Below are positions 1 through 5,905 of a stretch of DNA of 15,562 nucleotides, piece after piece. The stretch is from Candidatus Bathycorpusculum sp. (lineage in GTDB: Archaea; Thermoproteota; Bathyarchaeia; Bathyarchaeales; Bathycorpusculaceae). The notes beneath the pieces were generated by a model that saw only the letters and a list, made by a program, of their open reading frames with translations, was not told the origin of the DNA and ran no database searches. The translations under genes were made by a program, and so were the position numbers. Position 1 is the first letter of the stretch; each line of letters begins with the position of its first letter. The stretch is from contig WREZ01000007.1 in NCBI GenBank assembly GCA_009779045.1, positions 1-15,562 on the forward strand, in the 5' to 3' direction.

Positions 1-12
1 AAAAAATAAAAA
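1..12 (-). terminator. T-rich terminator after the L7Ae-S28e-L24e operon
   Basis: Read on the minus strand this is five T, one A, then six T, lying 36 nt downstream of the eL24 stop codon. Oligo-T runs without a hairpin are typical archaeal terminators. No further gene start is visible in the 48 nt beyond eL24. Many archaea carry ndk after eL24; whether it follows here cannot be seen because the window ends. Confidence 0.45.
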
Positions 13-48
13 GAGTTTTGGTTGATGGCGTACTACGATATGTATAGT

Positions 49-252
49 TTAGGCTTTGCCTTTTTCTTCTTTACCATAGTATTCGGTCCATTTCAGTTTA
101 CGGGCATCTCTGCCAAATTTCAAGCTGCTTTTCTTGCATTTGCTTGAATCGAACCATAAAATGGTACCGTCATTTTTAACGTACATCATACCTGTACCCG
201 CTGGGAAATCGTTACCACAGAATGAACATTTTCTTGCTTTTGGCACGACCAA
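49..252 (-). CDS. rpl24e: 50S ribosomal protein eL24 (L24e)
   Basis: Small zinc-finger protein of the archaeal and eukaryotic large ribosomal subunit, 67 residues, the usual size. Seen: the N-terminal RKCSFCG motif (Cys9, Cys12), the PAGTGMMYVKNDGT segment and a SSKC motif ending in Cys39. Odd: the third expected zinc ligand, Cys in FCSSKC of known family members, is Asp35 here (WFDSSKC), so the site would be Cys3Asp or degenerate. The longest reading starts at TTG 252, five nt after a GGAG; a GTG two codons later would give the more usual N terminus MPKARKC, but eleven nt from that GGAG. Third gene of the L7Ae-S28e-L24e operon, 18 nt after rps28e. Identity is certain; the start is open by two codons. 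Confidence 0.95.
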   Translation of the reverse strand: MVVPKARKCSFCGNDFPAGTGMMYVKNDGTILWFDSSKCKKSSLKFGRDARKLKWTEYYGKEEKGKA

Positions 253-270
253 TCATTCTCCATCTGGTGT

Positions 271-504
271 TTATCTTGTGATCTTCTTTGCTTCGCGTTC
301 AGTTTCACGGAGCATTAAGATATCTTGTGCTCTTATAGGGCCTTTAACGTTACGTGTGATGATTCTTCCTTTGTCTTTGCCTTCCATGATGCGCACTCTG
401 ACCTGTGTGATTTCACCGGTGACGCCTGTACGTCCGATGACCTGTATAACTTCTGCAGGAATTAATTCTTCCTGTGCTGCAGCGCGTTCTTCTTTATGAC
501 TCAT
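271..504 (-). CDS. rps28e: 30S ribosomal protein eS28 (S28e)
   Basis: Small-subunit ribosomal protein with an OB-like fold, 77 residues, normal for archaea. Seen: the core [18 protein letters not shown], then the basic [13 protein letters not shown] segment, and the C-terminal signature LRETEREA that is nearly invariant in eS28. The ATG overlaps the L7Ae stop by one base (TAATG on the minus strand), implying translational coupling. The order L7Ae-S28e-L24e is conserved in many archaea, which supports all three calls. Confidence 0.97.
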   Translation of the reverse strand: MSHKEERAAAQEELIPAEVIQVIGRTGVTGEITQVRVRIMEGKDKGRIITRNVKGPIRAQDILMLRETEREAKKITR

Positions 505-881
505 TACTGAGTTCCTCGTTTAACCTGATCAAGTCGTGTAATTATTTCTTTTATTAAACCGGAAGCATCTTCTTTAATTATGCACGCAGACGCGCATGGA
601 ACGTCAATACCTATTGCTTTTCCTAAGGCTTCTTTTGTTGGAACGAACACGTAAGGAATCTTTCTTTCGTCACAAAGTAAAGGCAAGTGTGCAATAACCT
701 CTGGAGGATCAACATCTTCTGCTATTACAACAAGTTTTGCTATTGATCGCTCAACAGCTTTTGTGGCTTCGTTAGTTCCTTTTCTAATTGAACCAGATTT
801 TGAAGCAGTTGATAGGGCTTCATAGGCTGCATCTACGACTTCTTGTGGGACATCAATTTTTACATAGAATGGTTTTGTCAT
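504..881 (-). CDS. rpl7ae: 50S ribosomal protein L7Ae (eL8), kink-turn binding
   Basis: Kink-turn RNA-binding protein, 125 residues. Besides sitting in the large ribosomal subunit, archaeal L7Ae is a core subunit of box C/D and H/ACA sRNPs and is associated with RNase P. Seen: the [20 protein letters not shown] segment that contacts the kink-turn, the acidic AEDVDPPE stretch, the central [15 protein letters not shown] strand-helix, and the [11 protein letters not shown] loop. The ATG at 881 has a GAGGT ribosome-binding site nine nt upstream. First gene of a three-gene operon and divergent from gar1, another H/ACA subunit, so two components of the same RNP are transcribed from one intergenic region. 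Confidence 0.97.
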   Translation of the reverse strand: MTKPFYVKIDVPQEVVDAAYEALSTASKSGSIRKGTNEATKAVERSIAKLVVIAEDVDPPEVIAHLPLLCDERKIPYVFVPTKEALGKAIGIDVPCASACIIKEDASGLIKEIITRLDQVKRGTQ

Positions 882-908
882 TTTTTCTTGACCTCACCCT
901 TTTAAGGT

Positions 909-928
909 AGAGTCATATCATTGACTCT
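909..928. promoter_or_regulatory. Inverted repeat at the rpl7ae promoter
   Basis: Perfect 7-bp arms AGAGTCA (909-915) and TGACTCT (922-928) separated by six bases. It lies just downstream of the minus-strand TATA box and over or beside the expected transcription start, where a bound repressor would block initiation. If transcribed it would instead form a short hairpin in the leader. The repeat is seen; its role is inferred. Confidence 0.4.
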
Positions 929-930
929 TA

Positions 931-944
931 TTAAATAAGCTTTC
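931..944 (-). promoter_or_regulatory. BRE/TATA promoter of the rpl7ae operon
   Basis: On the minus strand this reads GAAAGCTTATTTAA: an A-rich BRE-like start followed by a TATA-like box. The centre is about 56 nt upstream of the rpl7ae ATG, predicting a start near 910 and a leader of about 30 nt that includes the GAGGT ribosome-binding site. Confidence 0.55.
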
Positions 945-991
945 TGCCAAAAAGTACAAGTATTTCACCACACACAAATAGAAACACAAAA

Positions 992-1002
992 ACTTTAAAT
1001 AC
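992..1002 (+). promoter_or_regulatory. TATA promoter of gar1-TFB
   Basis: ACTTTAAATAC preceded by an A-rich BRE-like stretch. A start about 25 nt downstream (near 1022) leaves a leader of about 20 nt containing the GAAGGG ribosome-binding site of gar1. Confidence 0.5.
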
Positions 1003-1042
1003 AGAGTTACATTGATTTTGATGATTTTCTGAAGGGATAAAT

Positions 1043-1288
1043 TTGCAAAGGATTGGTAAGGCATTAAGTATTACACCATCAAACGGCATTATTATAAAAA
1101 CAGAGACTCCTCCAAAAATTGGTTGCGAAGTTGCTGATGAAAATTTAACAATAGTTGGCAAAGTTTTTGACATAATTGGCCCAGTATCATCACCTTATGC
1201 AGTGATTAAACCAAACATAAAAAACCCTACAACACTGTTAAACAAACCTCTGTATGCACTTCTCTCAAAAACGCGGAGCAGAAGGTAA
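1043..1288 (+). CDS. gar1: H/ACA RNP protein Gar1
   Basis: Gar1 subunit of the archaeal H/ACA pseudouridylation RNP (with Cbf5, Nop10 and L7Ae), 81 residues, typical for archaeal Gar1, which lacks the eukaryotic Gly/Arg tails. Seen: MQRIGKALSITPSNGIIIK opening strand, PKIGCEV, then VGKVFDIIGPVSSPYAVIKP, the hallmark of the Gar1/Naf1 beta-barrel, and a short basic C terminus. The start is TTG at 1043 with GAAGGG six nt upstream; no ATG fits. Its stop overlaps the ATG of the TFB-like gene by one base (TAATG). A Gar1-TFB pair recurs in many archaea, which supports both calls. Naf1 is a less likely alternative because the protein is short and single-domain. Confidence 0.9.
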   Translation: MQRIGKALSITPSNGIIIKTETPPKIGCEVADENLTIVGKVFDIIGPVSSPYAVIKPNIKNPTTLLNKPLYALLSKTRSRR

Positions 1289-1998
1289 TGGTTACTAAGG
1301 ATAGCAAAGGACTATCCGAATGTAACTTATCAACAAAAACTGGAATAACAGAAACACAAACATGCCATGAATGTGGTAGTACAAGAGTAATTTTTGATCA
1401 TGAAAACAACGAAATTGTTTGCATGAACTGCGGATTTATTGTTAATCAAAAAATTGTAAATAAAAAATCAGAAAAGAAAAACTGTAGTGACAAACAAGAG
1501 ATAAAAAATGAAAAAGCCAGTACATCATTAACTTATACAGTTCATGATATGGGATTAGAAACAGTTATTGATTGGCATTATAGAGATATTTACGGCAAAA
1601 ACAACTTAGCAGATCAAAAAATCCAAGTATACCGTTTACGTGGGTGGCAAAGACGCATTAGAGTCCCAGATTCAGCAGAACACAATTTAGCTGTTGCATT
1701 ATCTGAAATTACAAAAATGGCCAATAATTTGAACACACCTAAAAATATTTTGGAGACAGCATCAACTATTTATCAAAAAGCAGTAAAAGAGCAAATAATT
1801 AGGGGGCGCTCAATCCAAAGTGTAGCAGCAGCAACACTTTATTTAGCATACAAACAATGTGGACTACCATTAACTCTTGAGGAGATTGCACAAACTACAG
1901 CAGTGAACAAAAAAGAAGTAAGCAGAGATTATCGTTATCTAATAAAAAAACTTGATTTTTCAACACTATCACTTCAGCTTAAGTCAACACATGACTAA
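1288..1998 (+). CDS. Truncated TFB-like protein (zinc ribbon plus one cyclin repeat)
   Basis: Relative of archaeal transcription factor B, which recruits RNA polymerase to TBP-bound promoters. Seen: zinc ribbon Cys26, Cys29, Cys45, Cys48; the B-linker HDMGLETVIDW (86-96); and first cyclin repeat from YRLRGWQRRIRV to EVSRDYRYLIKKLDF (about 115-230), including the strongly conserved RGRSIQSVAAATLYLAYK. Missing: the B-reader core (GPEWRAF-like), replaced by about 28 Lys/Ser/Asn-rich residues, and the whole second cyclin repeat that reads the BRE; the protein has 236 residues against roughly 300 for a full TFB. No coding sequence for a second repeat follows in any frame, and a hairpin lies 25 nt after the stop, so this looks like the genuine end. 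The architecture recalls Sulfolobus TFB3, a co-activator; orthology is untested. Translationally coupled to gar1. Confidence 0.88.
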   Translation: MVTKDSKGLSECNLSTKTGITETQTCHECGSTRVIFDHENNEIVCMNCGFIVNQKIVNKKSEKKNCSDKQEIKNEKASTSLTYTVHDMGLETVIDWHYRDIYGKNNLADQKIQVYRLRGWQRRIRVPDSAEHNLAVALSEITKMANNLNTPKNILETASTIYQKAVKEQIIRGRSIQSVAAATLYLAYKQCGLPLTLEEIAQTTAVNKKEVSRDYRYLIKKLDFSTLSLQLKSTHD

Positions 1999-2022
1999 AT
2001 ATCCAACAATTTTCAATACAAT

Positions 2023-2047
2023 AAAAATGTCATCCGTGAACATTTTT
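2023..2047 (+). terminator. Hairpin terminator of gar1-TFB
   Basis: Perfect 8-bp arms AAAAATGT (2023-2030) and ACATTTTT (2040-2047) around a nine-base loop, ending in five T, 25 nt after the TFB-like stop. The position and the U tail fit a terminator for the plus-strand operon. Confidence 0.6.
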
Positions 2048-2117
2048 GATATATCACACACTGGGAAGAAAAACAAAAAGTCGCCATAAATAGGTAGATT
2101 ACAATGCGAACAATAGG

Positions 2118-2129
2118 TATTTTTTTAAG
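2118..2129 (+). promoter_or_regulatory. TATA box of the DUF116 gene, probably leaderless
   Basis: TATTTTTTTAAG, centred about 29 nt before the ATG at 2153. That spacing places transcription start at or next to the start codon. There is no Shine-Dalgarno sequence before the ATG, consistent with a leaderless mRNA. Confidence 0.5.
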
Positions 2130-2152
2130 CGTGATTTTTCTATTTTTAATAT

Positions 2153-2767
2153 ATGCCCTATAAATTTACTTTCGACTTATCTAAGGTACCAAAGTTTTTC
2201 TTCACCGAACTTGCAGCGGTGAGTTATCAAACGGGCATGCACACAGCTGTCTTAAAAACTTCTGTAGACATAATACAAAAGTTCAAAATAGAAGAAGTTA
2301 CAGGACTCAACATCAATGACGCAGTTGTTTTACTTCATGATTTGATGGATATACAAGCAGCAAACATAGTTAACCGTAACAAGTTTGCGGAGAGCAAAAA
2401 ACGAGCGCTTCTGCTTCCGCATTGTTCAAGAGCATATTTAGATAATCGGTGTAAGGCATTTTTTGACGCAAACATTCCAAGTTACATTTGTGCGCACTGC
2501 TCAGAAAATTGTCTTGTCAATCAAGCAGATAAAATAGCTAAAGAAAAAGGCTATGACGTATTTGTTTTATCAGGCGGAAGTTGTGTCCCCAAAATTTTGA
2601 ATAATGCAAAATATGATGGCGTTGTAGGTGTAGCATGTGGTGAAGAAGTAAAAATGTTACATCCACTATTAAATAATTTAGATATAGCAGTACAATCGAT
2701 ACCATTGATAAAAAATGGTTGTGTAAACACTGTTTTCAACATAGAAACACTGATAAAAGTTCTGTAA
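2153..2767 (+). CDS. DUF116 family cysteine-rich protein
   Basis: 204-residue protein of unknown function that I recognise as DUF116. Seen: a divergent N-terminal third (about 1-84), then the family core starting LLLPHCSRAYLDNRC, followed by CAHCSENC and the VFVLSGGSCVPKIL and GVVGVACGEEVKM strands. Conserved cysteines are Cys91, Cys100, Cys113, Cys116, Cys120, Cys144 and Cys162; their CxxC and CxxxC spacing suggests metal or Fe-S binding, which is an inference. No signal peptide or convincing membrane segment is visible, so the protein is probably cytosolic. It is monocistronic, preceded by a TATA box at leaderless distance and convergent with rpl40e. Neighbours give no pathway. Confidence 0.8.
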   Translation: MPYKFTFDLSKVPKFFFTELAAVSYQTGMHTAVLKTSVDIIQKFKIEEVTGLNINDAVVLLHDLMDIQAANIVNRNKFAESKKRALLLPHCSRAYLDNRCKAFFDANIPSYICAHCSENCLVNQADKIAKEKGYDVFVLSGGSCVPKILNNAKYDGVVGVACGEEVKMLHPLLNNLDIAVQSIPLIKNGCVNTVFNIETLIKVL

Positions 2768-2816
2768 GGCTAATCATCAATTAAGCTGTAACGCTTGTAG
2801 GATTATTAACATGTAT

Positions 2817-2828
2817 AATAAAAAATAA
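2817..2828 (-). terminator. T-rich tract after rpl40e
   Basis: On the minus strand this reads TTATTTTTTATT, about 55 nt beyond the rpl40e stop, in the 114-nt space between convergent rpl40e and the DUF116 gene. Oligo-T tracts of this sort end archaeal transcripts; no hairpin accompanies it. Confidence 0.35.
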
Positions 2829-2881
2829 GTTTTAAGGATAGTAATTATAAAATCTAAGAGAAAGAAGTATAGCGAAAAGAA

Positions 2882-3043
2882 TTACTTTACTATTTCGCGT
2901 TTCTTCCAGCGTAAATTCTTACATTTGCATTTACGGCATTTCAGCGCTGTCTCGGCGTTCCGTGCACCGCAGTCGCGACAGATTTTCATGTATAATCTAT
3001 GTTTTTGTGCAATTGTTTTCTTTACTGGATCTAATATTGGCAT
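2882..3043 (-). CDS. rpl40e: 50S ribosomal protein eL40 (L40e)
   Basis: A 53-residue zinc-binding protein of the large subunit; in eukaryotes the homologue is made as a ubiquitin fusion, in archaea it stands alone as here. Seen: N terminus MPILDPVKKTIAQKH as in archaeal eL40, then a CxxC...CxxC zinc site (Cys22, Cys25, Cys36, Cys39) in ICRDCGARNAETALKCRKCK, then the basic NLRWKKREIVK tail. Full length for the family. The ATG at 3043 is preceded by GAAGGG at a rather long spacing of about ten nt. It has its own TATA box and lies 67 nt downstream of a same-strand regulator gene, with an inverted repeat around that box. Confidence 0.93.
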   Translation of the reverse strand: MPILDPVKKTIAQKHRLYMKICRDCGARNAETALKCRKCKCKNLRWKKREIVK

Positions 3044-3074
3044 GTTGATAATACCCTTCTACCTTTTAGTGACT

Positions 3075-3111
3075 AACTGTCAAATATATCTTTTGTTTGA
3101 AGTTGACAGTT
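3075..3111. repeat. 9-bp inverted repeat flanking the rpl40e TATA box
   Basis: Perfect arms AACTGTCAA (3075-3083) and TTGACAGTT (3103-3111) with a 19-bp spacer; the arm centres are 28 bp apart. The left arm touches the TATA-like segment and the right arm ends in the stop codon of the winged-helix regulator gene. It is a candidate operator, possibly for that regulator; in RNA it could form a 9-bp stem. The repeat is directly seen, its function is inferred. Confidence 0.5.
3081..3094 (-). promoter_or_regulatory. TATA promoter of rpl40e
   Basis: On the minus strand AAAAGATATATTTG, a BRE-like AAAAG followed by a TATA box, centred about 43 nt before the rpl40e ATG. It predicts a short leader of about 16 nt that carries the GAAGGG motif, so rpl40e can be expressed independently of the regulator gene upstream. 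Confidence 0.5.
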
Positions 3112-3587
3112 TATTTGATTACCTCAATTGTCACATAAGAAAGTGTGTCTTCTATACCGTCAATTTGGTAAAGTTTCTTAAGTACATCGTCAAGATTTTC
3201 ATGTTCAACCATGATTAAAGCGTCAATTTCACCTGCAATACGAAAAGCTTTAGAAATAGCCAATTTATGGATTTGTTCATACACATGAATACGTTTTATA
3301 GGAGAAATTTTTAACAAAACAAAAGCAGGTGTAGAAGATACCCCCAAAGCATCAAGGCCTTTATCAGTGACATCGATAAAGCCTCTGCCAGTTTTGATGT
3401 AACCACAAACTTTCAGTTTACGTAAATGGACATTTAAGGCTTGACGACTTATACCCAATTGATTTGACAACTCATCCTGTTTAACGCGGAGCGTATATGT
3501 GTTAGTTGATTTGCCTTTCTCATGCAGTGTTTTAAGGAGCTGCATTGAACGTTTAGTTAATGGTTCCAAAGTCTTCCCTTGCATCAT
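3111..3587 (-). CDS. Winged-helix/RAM-domain transcription regulator (Lrp-like C terminus)
   Basis: 158-residue DNA-binding regulator. Residues about 1-80 form a winged helix: VKQDELSNQLGISRQALNVHLRKLKVCGYIKTGRGFIDVTDKG shows the HTH (helix around ISRQALNVHLRKL) and the wing. Residues about 88-158 (FVLLKISPIKRIHVYEQIH to the IDGIEDTLSYVTIEVIK end) look like an Lrp/AsnC RAM effector-binding domain. The HTH is more MarR/ArsR-like than classical AsnC, so this is a variant arrangement. The ligand is unknown. The start is ATG-ATG at 3587 with no Shine-Dalgarno; a TATA-like run directly upstream (3588-3603) could mean that real initiation is a few codons inside. The adjacent inverted repeat and rpl40e are its most obvious potential targets, by position only. 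Confidence 0.82.
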   Translation of the reverse strand: MMQGKTLEPLTKRSMQLLKTLHEKGKSTNTYTLRVKQDELSNQLGISRQALNVHLRKLKVCGYIKTGRGFIDVTDKGLDALGVSSTPAFVLLKISPIKRIHVYEQIHKLAISKAFRIAGEIDALIMVEHENLDDVLKKLYQIDGIEDTLSYVTIEVIK

Positions 3588-3649
3588 GTTTTATTAAATT
3601 AAACCATTACATTAGCAGCATTGCTTCCTTAAGAACATGACTATTAGCA

Positions 3650-3662
3650 AAATGAAAAAATT
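3650..3662 (-). terminator. T-rich tract after aspS
   Basis: On the minus strand this contains six consecutive T within a T-rich run, about 65 nt past the aspS stop and before the next minus-strand gene. It fits an archaeal oligo-T terminator for the alba-KH-aspS group; no hairpin is evident. Confidence 0.35.
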
Positions 3663-3724
3663 AACACGTAAAATATTAATGTTAAAATATAACAAGAAAT
3701 AGTCAAAAGTAACGTTATAGTGTT

Positions 3725-5044
3725 TTATGGTGTCAGTCTTACCCTGTCACGGGGATATAAGGTTACTTCGCGTATGTTTTTGCGGCCTGAGAGAATCATT
3801 GTTAAACGTTCAAGTCCAATAGCCCAACCAGCGTGAGGAGGCATACCCCAATCAAATGCTTGTAGATGGTACTTAAACGATTCAGGATTTAAGCCCTTTT
3901 CTTGCATTCTGCCAATAAGTTGTTCTTTATGTTCGATTCTTGTTCCGCCAGAAACAAGTTCGATATAACGCCACATAAGATCAAAACCTTCACAAACCTC
4001 AGGGTTATCTTTTCGTGGTTTGATATAGAAAGTTTTGGCTTTTGATGGCCAATCAGTTACAAAGTAGAAAAAGGGATAAAGTTTACCCAGTTCTCGAAAT
4101 GCTTCTGTTGGGATGTCTTCGCCCCAAGGAATTTCTACATCATGTTCTTTTAAGCTCTCAAGAACCTCAGTGTATGTTAAGCGTTTAAAGGGAAGCTCGG
4201 GAACCTCAAATTTATACTTTAGAACATGTAATTCATTGCAGCATTTCTCTTTAACAATTGTACAAACGTGGTGGATAACTTGTTCTAAAAGTGCCATAAC
4301 ATCATCTGCGTTAGCAAATGCTTGTTCAATGTCTACACTTGTAAATTCGCTCAGGTGTCTTCTGGTATGAGATTCTTCAGCTCGGAAAAATGGGCCCACT
4401 TCAAAGACTTTTTCCAAACTCATGATTAATTGTTCCTTGTAGAGTTGTGGACTTTGTGCAAGGTAAGCTGTTTGGTCGAAATATTTCACACTGAAAAGTT
4501 CTGCGCCACCTTCAGTTGCAGAAGCAATAATTCGTGGTGTGTGAACTTCAAAATAGCCTTTTTCGAAGAGAAAACTACGGATTGCCTGCAATGCAGTGTG
4601 TTGAATTTTGAATATTGCTAAAGTATTTTCGGTCGTTAGGTCAAGGGCTCTTGCGTCAAGTCGGGTTTCAATGTTTGCAGGTGTTTTGCAGGTTATGTCT
4701 ATTGGCAGTTGTTCAATTGCAATGTTTAAAAGTTTAATTTGTGTGGGGATAATTTCTATGCCACGGGAGGTCATGTTTGTTTTTTTAACGATACCTTTTA
4801 CCGCTACGCTAAATCGTTTCTGTAAAAGGTCAGATTTCTGTAGCACTTGTGGATCTATACGTTTTTTTGGTATGGTTATTTGGATGGTTCCGGTGTTGTC
4901 TTGTAGGATGATAAAACGTATGCCGCCAAGATCACGGACTTCTTGAACCCAACCAAATAGGGTAACTTCGTGTGTGTCTAAGTCTTGAGAAACTTTGTTA
5001 ATGTTGTGGGTTCTTTCCCAGTTTTCAATGAAGTCCATGTCCAT
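3725..5044 (-). CDS. aspS: Aspartate--tRNA ligase, archaeal type
   Basis: Class II aminoacyl-tRNA synthetase, 439 residues, the archaeal/eukaryotic length without the bacterial insertion domain. Seen: N-terminal anticodon-binding OB fold (about 25-105; GWVQEVRDLGGIRFIILQD), motif 1 region (GYFEVHTPRIIAS), the amino-acid-site loop ATEGGAELF and QSPQLYKEQ, motif 2 (FEVGPFFRAEESHTRRHLSEF, about 213-234), and motif 3 (GWAIGLERLTMIL) followed by the C-terminal REVTLYPRDRVRLTP signature. At two OB-fold positions that in other archaeal enzymes separate tRNA-Asp from tRNA-Asn recognition (Trp and Lys in discriminating enzymes) it has Gln34 and Ser93 by my alignment, so it may charge both tRNAs. It starts ATG at 5044, 15 nt after the KH protein gene. 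Confidence 0.96.
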   Translation of the reverse strand: MDMDFIENWERTHNINKVSQDLDTHEVTLFGWVQEVRDLGGIRFIILQDNTGTIQITIPKKRIDPQVLQKSDLLQKRFSVAVKGIVKKTNMTSRGIEIIPTQIKLLNIAIEQLPIDITCKTPANIETRLDARALDLTTENTLAIFKIQHTALQAIRSFLFEKGYFEVHTPRIIASATEGGAELFSVKYFDQTAYLAQSPQLYKEQLIMSLEKVFEVGPFFRAEESHTRRHLSEFTSVDIEQAFANADDVMALLEQVIHHVCTIVKEKCCNELHVLKYKFEVPELPFKRLTYTEVLESLKEHDVEIPWGEDIPTEAFRELGKLYPFFYFVTDWPSKAKTFYIKPRKDNPEVCEGFDLMWRYIELVSGGTRIEHKEQLIGRMQEKGLNPESFKYHLQAFDWGMPPHAGWAIGLERLTMILSGRKNIREVTLYPRDRVRLTP

Positions 5045-5059
5045 TGGCTACTTCGACCG

Positions 5060-5569
5060 TTAATCTGCAAATTCAACGCGGATAGATATTTTTCTGACGC
5101 TTTGTGCAATACCTTTTAAGGTAGATAGGTCAAAAGACATTTGTTGGCCACGTTTGCGTTTTAGAATAACGCGTGTCTCGGTTGTTCCGTCGGGTAACCA
5201 GATAGTGTTTATGGTCAATATACTGAAAGGTACAAAGAGGTCTTCTAGGAACTTTCGGTCGTCAACGCCATATTCAAGTACGCGTACATTTTTGCCTGTT
5301 TCATCGCCTATAGCTTTGATAATTTTACCTCCGTAACCTAGTAAGCGAGGTACATCACCATGACCGACAAGAATTGCTAAAGTTTTGTCTACTTGAACAG
5401 CCTTATAGAAACAAACGTTCTGAAGCGTAGAATACTTATCTTCCATATTGAGTAAAAGTTTGGCGATTCTAAGGTCTAAATCACTAATTTCTCCAGCCTT
5501 CACTTTGGCAGAGCATTTTGGGCATAGCATGCCGCTTTTTAAGCAGAAACTACATAGTTCGGTTTTCAT
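5060..5569 (-). CDS. Zinc-ribbon/KH-domain RNA-binding protein (NusA-like)
   Basis: 169 residues. Seen: N-terminal zinc site Cys6, Cys9, Cys16, Cys19 (CSFCLKSGMLCPKC), a helical linker (DLDLRIAKLLLNMEDKY), then a KH-type domain with its GxxG loop in RLLGYGGKIIKAIG (about 83-96), followed by a C-terminal strand-rich section (RVILKRKRGQQMSFDL). KH domains with such a loop bind single-stranded RNA; the fold recalls archaeal NusA-like KH proteins, but the specific role is not established. It precedes aspS by 15 nt and follows alba by 57 nt on the same strand, suggesting cotranscription and a translation or RNA-metabolism role. The ATG at 5569 has no evident ribosome-binding site. Confidence 0.78.
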   Translation of the reverse strand: MKTELCSFCLKSGMLCPKCSAKVKAGEISDLDLRIAKLLLNMEDKYSTLQNVCFYKAVQVDKTLAILVGHGDVPRLLGYGGKIIKAIGDETGKNVRVLEYGVDDRKFLEDLFVPFSILTINTIWLPDGTTETRVILKRKRGQQMSFDLSTLKGIAQSVRKISIRVEFAD

Positions 5570-5626
5570 ATTTGAATCGCCTTGTTTTAACTGTAAATGT
5601 AAGCAGAGACCAAATTATTTGAATGT

Positions 5627-5905
5627 TCAACGTCTAAGGGTTATTTCGATTGTGCTCACGTTGCTGAGTTGTGCGCTTTCATCATGTGGTTGAACTTGAT
5701 CAGTTCCAATTGTAATTGCTTTAACTTTTACACCTGGAAGGAAATTGCGTCTTACAACTTCAGCTACATCAATAGCTTTACTAATCGCTTTTCCTCGCGC
5801 CTTAATATTAACTTCTTTGGCTCCACCGTTAAAGAAAGTTATGCAAGCAAGCACATAATTCATTGTTGGTTTTTTGCCAATCAATACCATATTTGCTTCT
5901 GACAT
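5627..5905 (-). CDS. albA: Chromatin/RNA-binding protein Alba
   Basis: Alba, a small dimeric architectural protein that coats DNA and also binds RNA, 92 residues (normal). Seen: the N-terminal motif [19 protein letters not shown], in which Lys11-Lys12 match the DNA-contacting and acetylatable lysine region of Alba, then [20 protein letters not shown], the second helix, and a C-terminal STIEITLRR strand. The ATG at 5905 is supported by GGAG seven nt upstream. First gene of the alba-KH-aspS group and divergent from the IMPase-family gene. The same position in other archaeal proteins governs regulation by acetylation; whether that occurs here cannot be seen. Confidence 0.96.
   Translation of the reverse strand: MSEANMVLIGKKPTMNYVLACITFFNGGAKEVNIKARGKAISKAIDVAEVVRRNFLPGVKVKAITIGTDQVQPHDESAQLSNVSTIEITLRR

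Noticed and set aside
881..909. A kink-turn for L7Ae autoregulation in its own leader
   Set aside because: A box C-like AUGAUA is present, but there is no matching GA pair or box D and it probably lies upstream of the transcript start.
931..1173. 80-codon minus-strand frame across the rpl7ae/gar1 spacer
   Set aside because: Antisense to Gar1 and overlapping the promoters of both real genes.
1999..2152. A frameshifted remnant of the second TFB cyclin repeat
   Set aside because: None of the three plus frames resembles the repeat, the space is too short for it, and a hairpin terminator sits in it.
4608..4946. 112-codon plus-strand frame inside aspS
   Set aside because: Antisense shadow of the conserved AspRS anticodon-binding domain; no promoter or ribosome-binding site.
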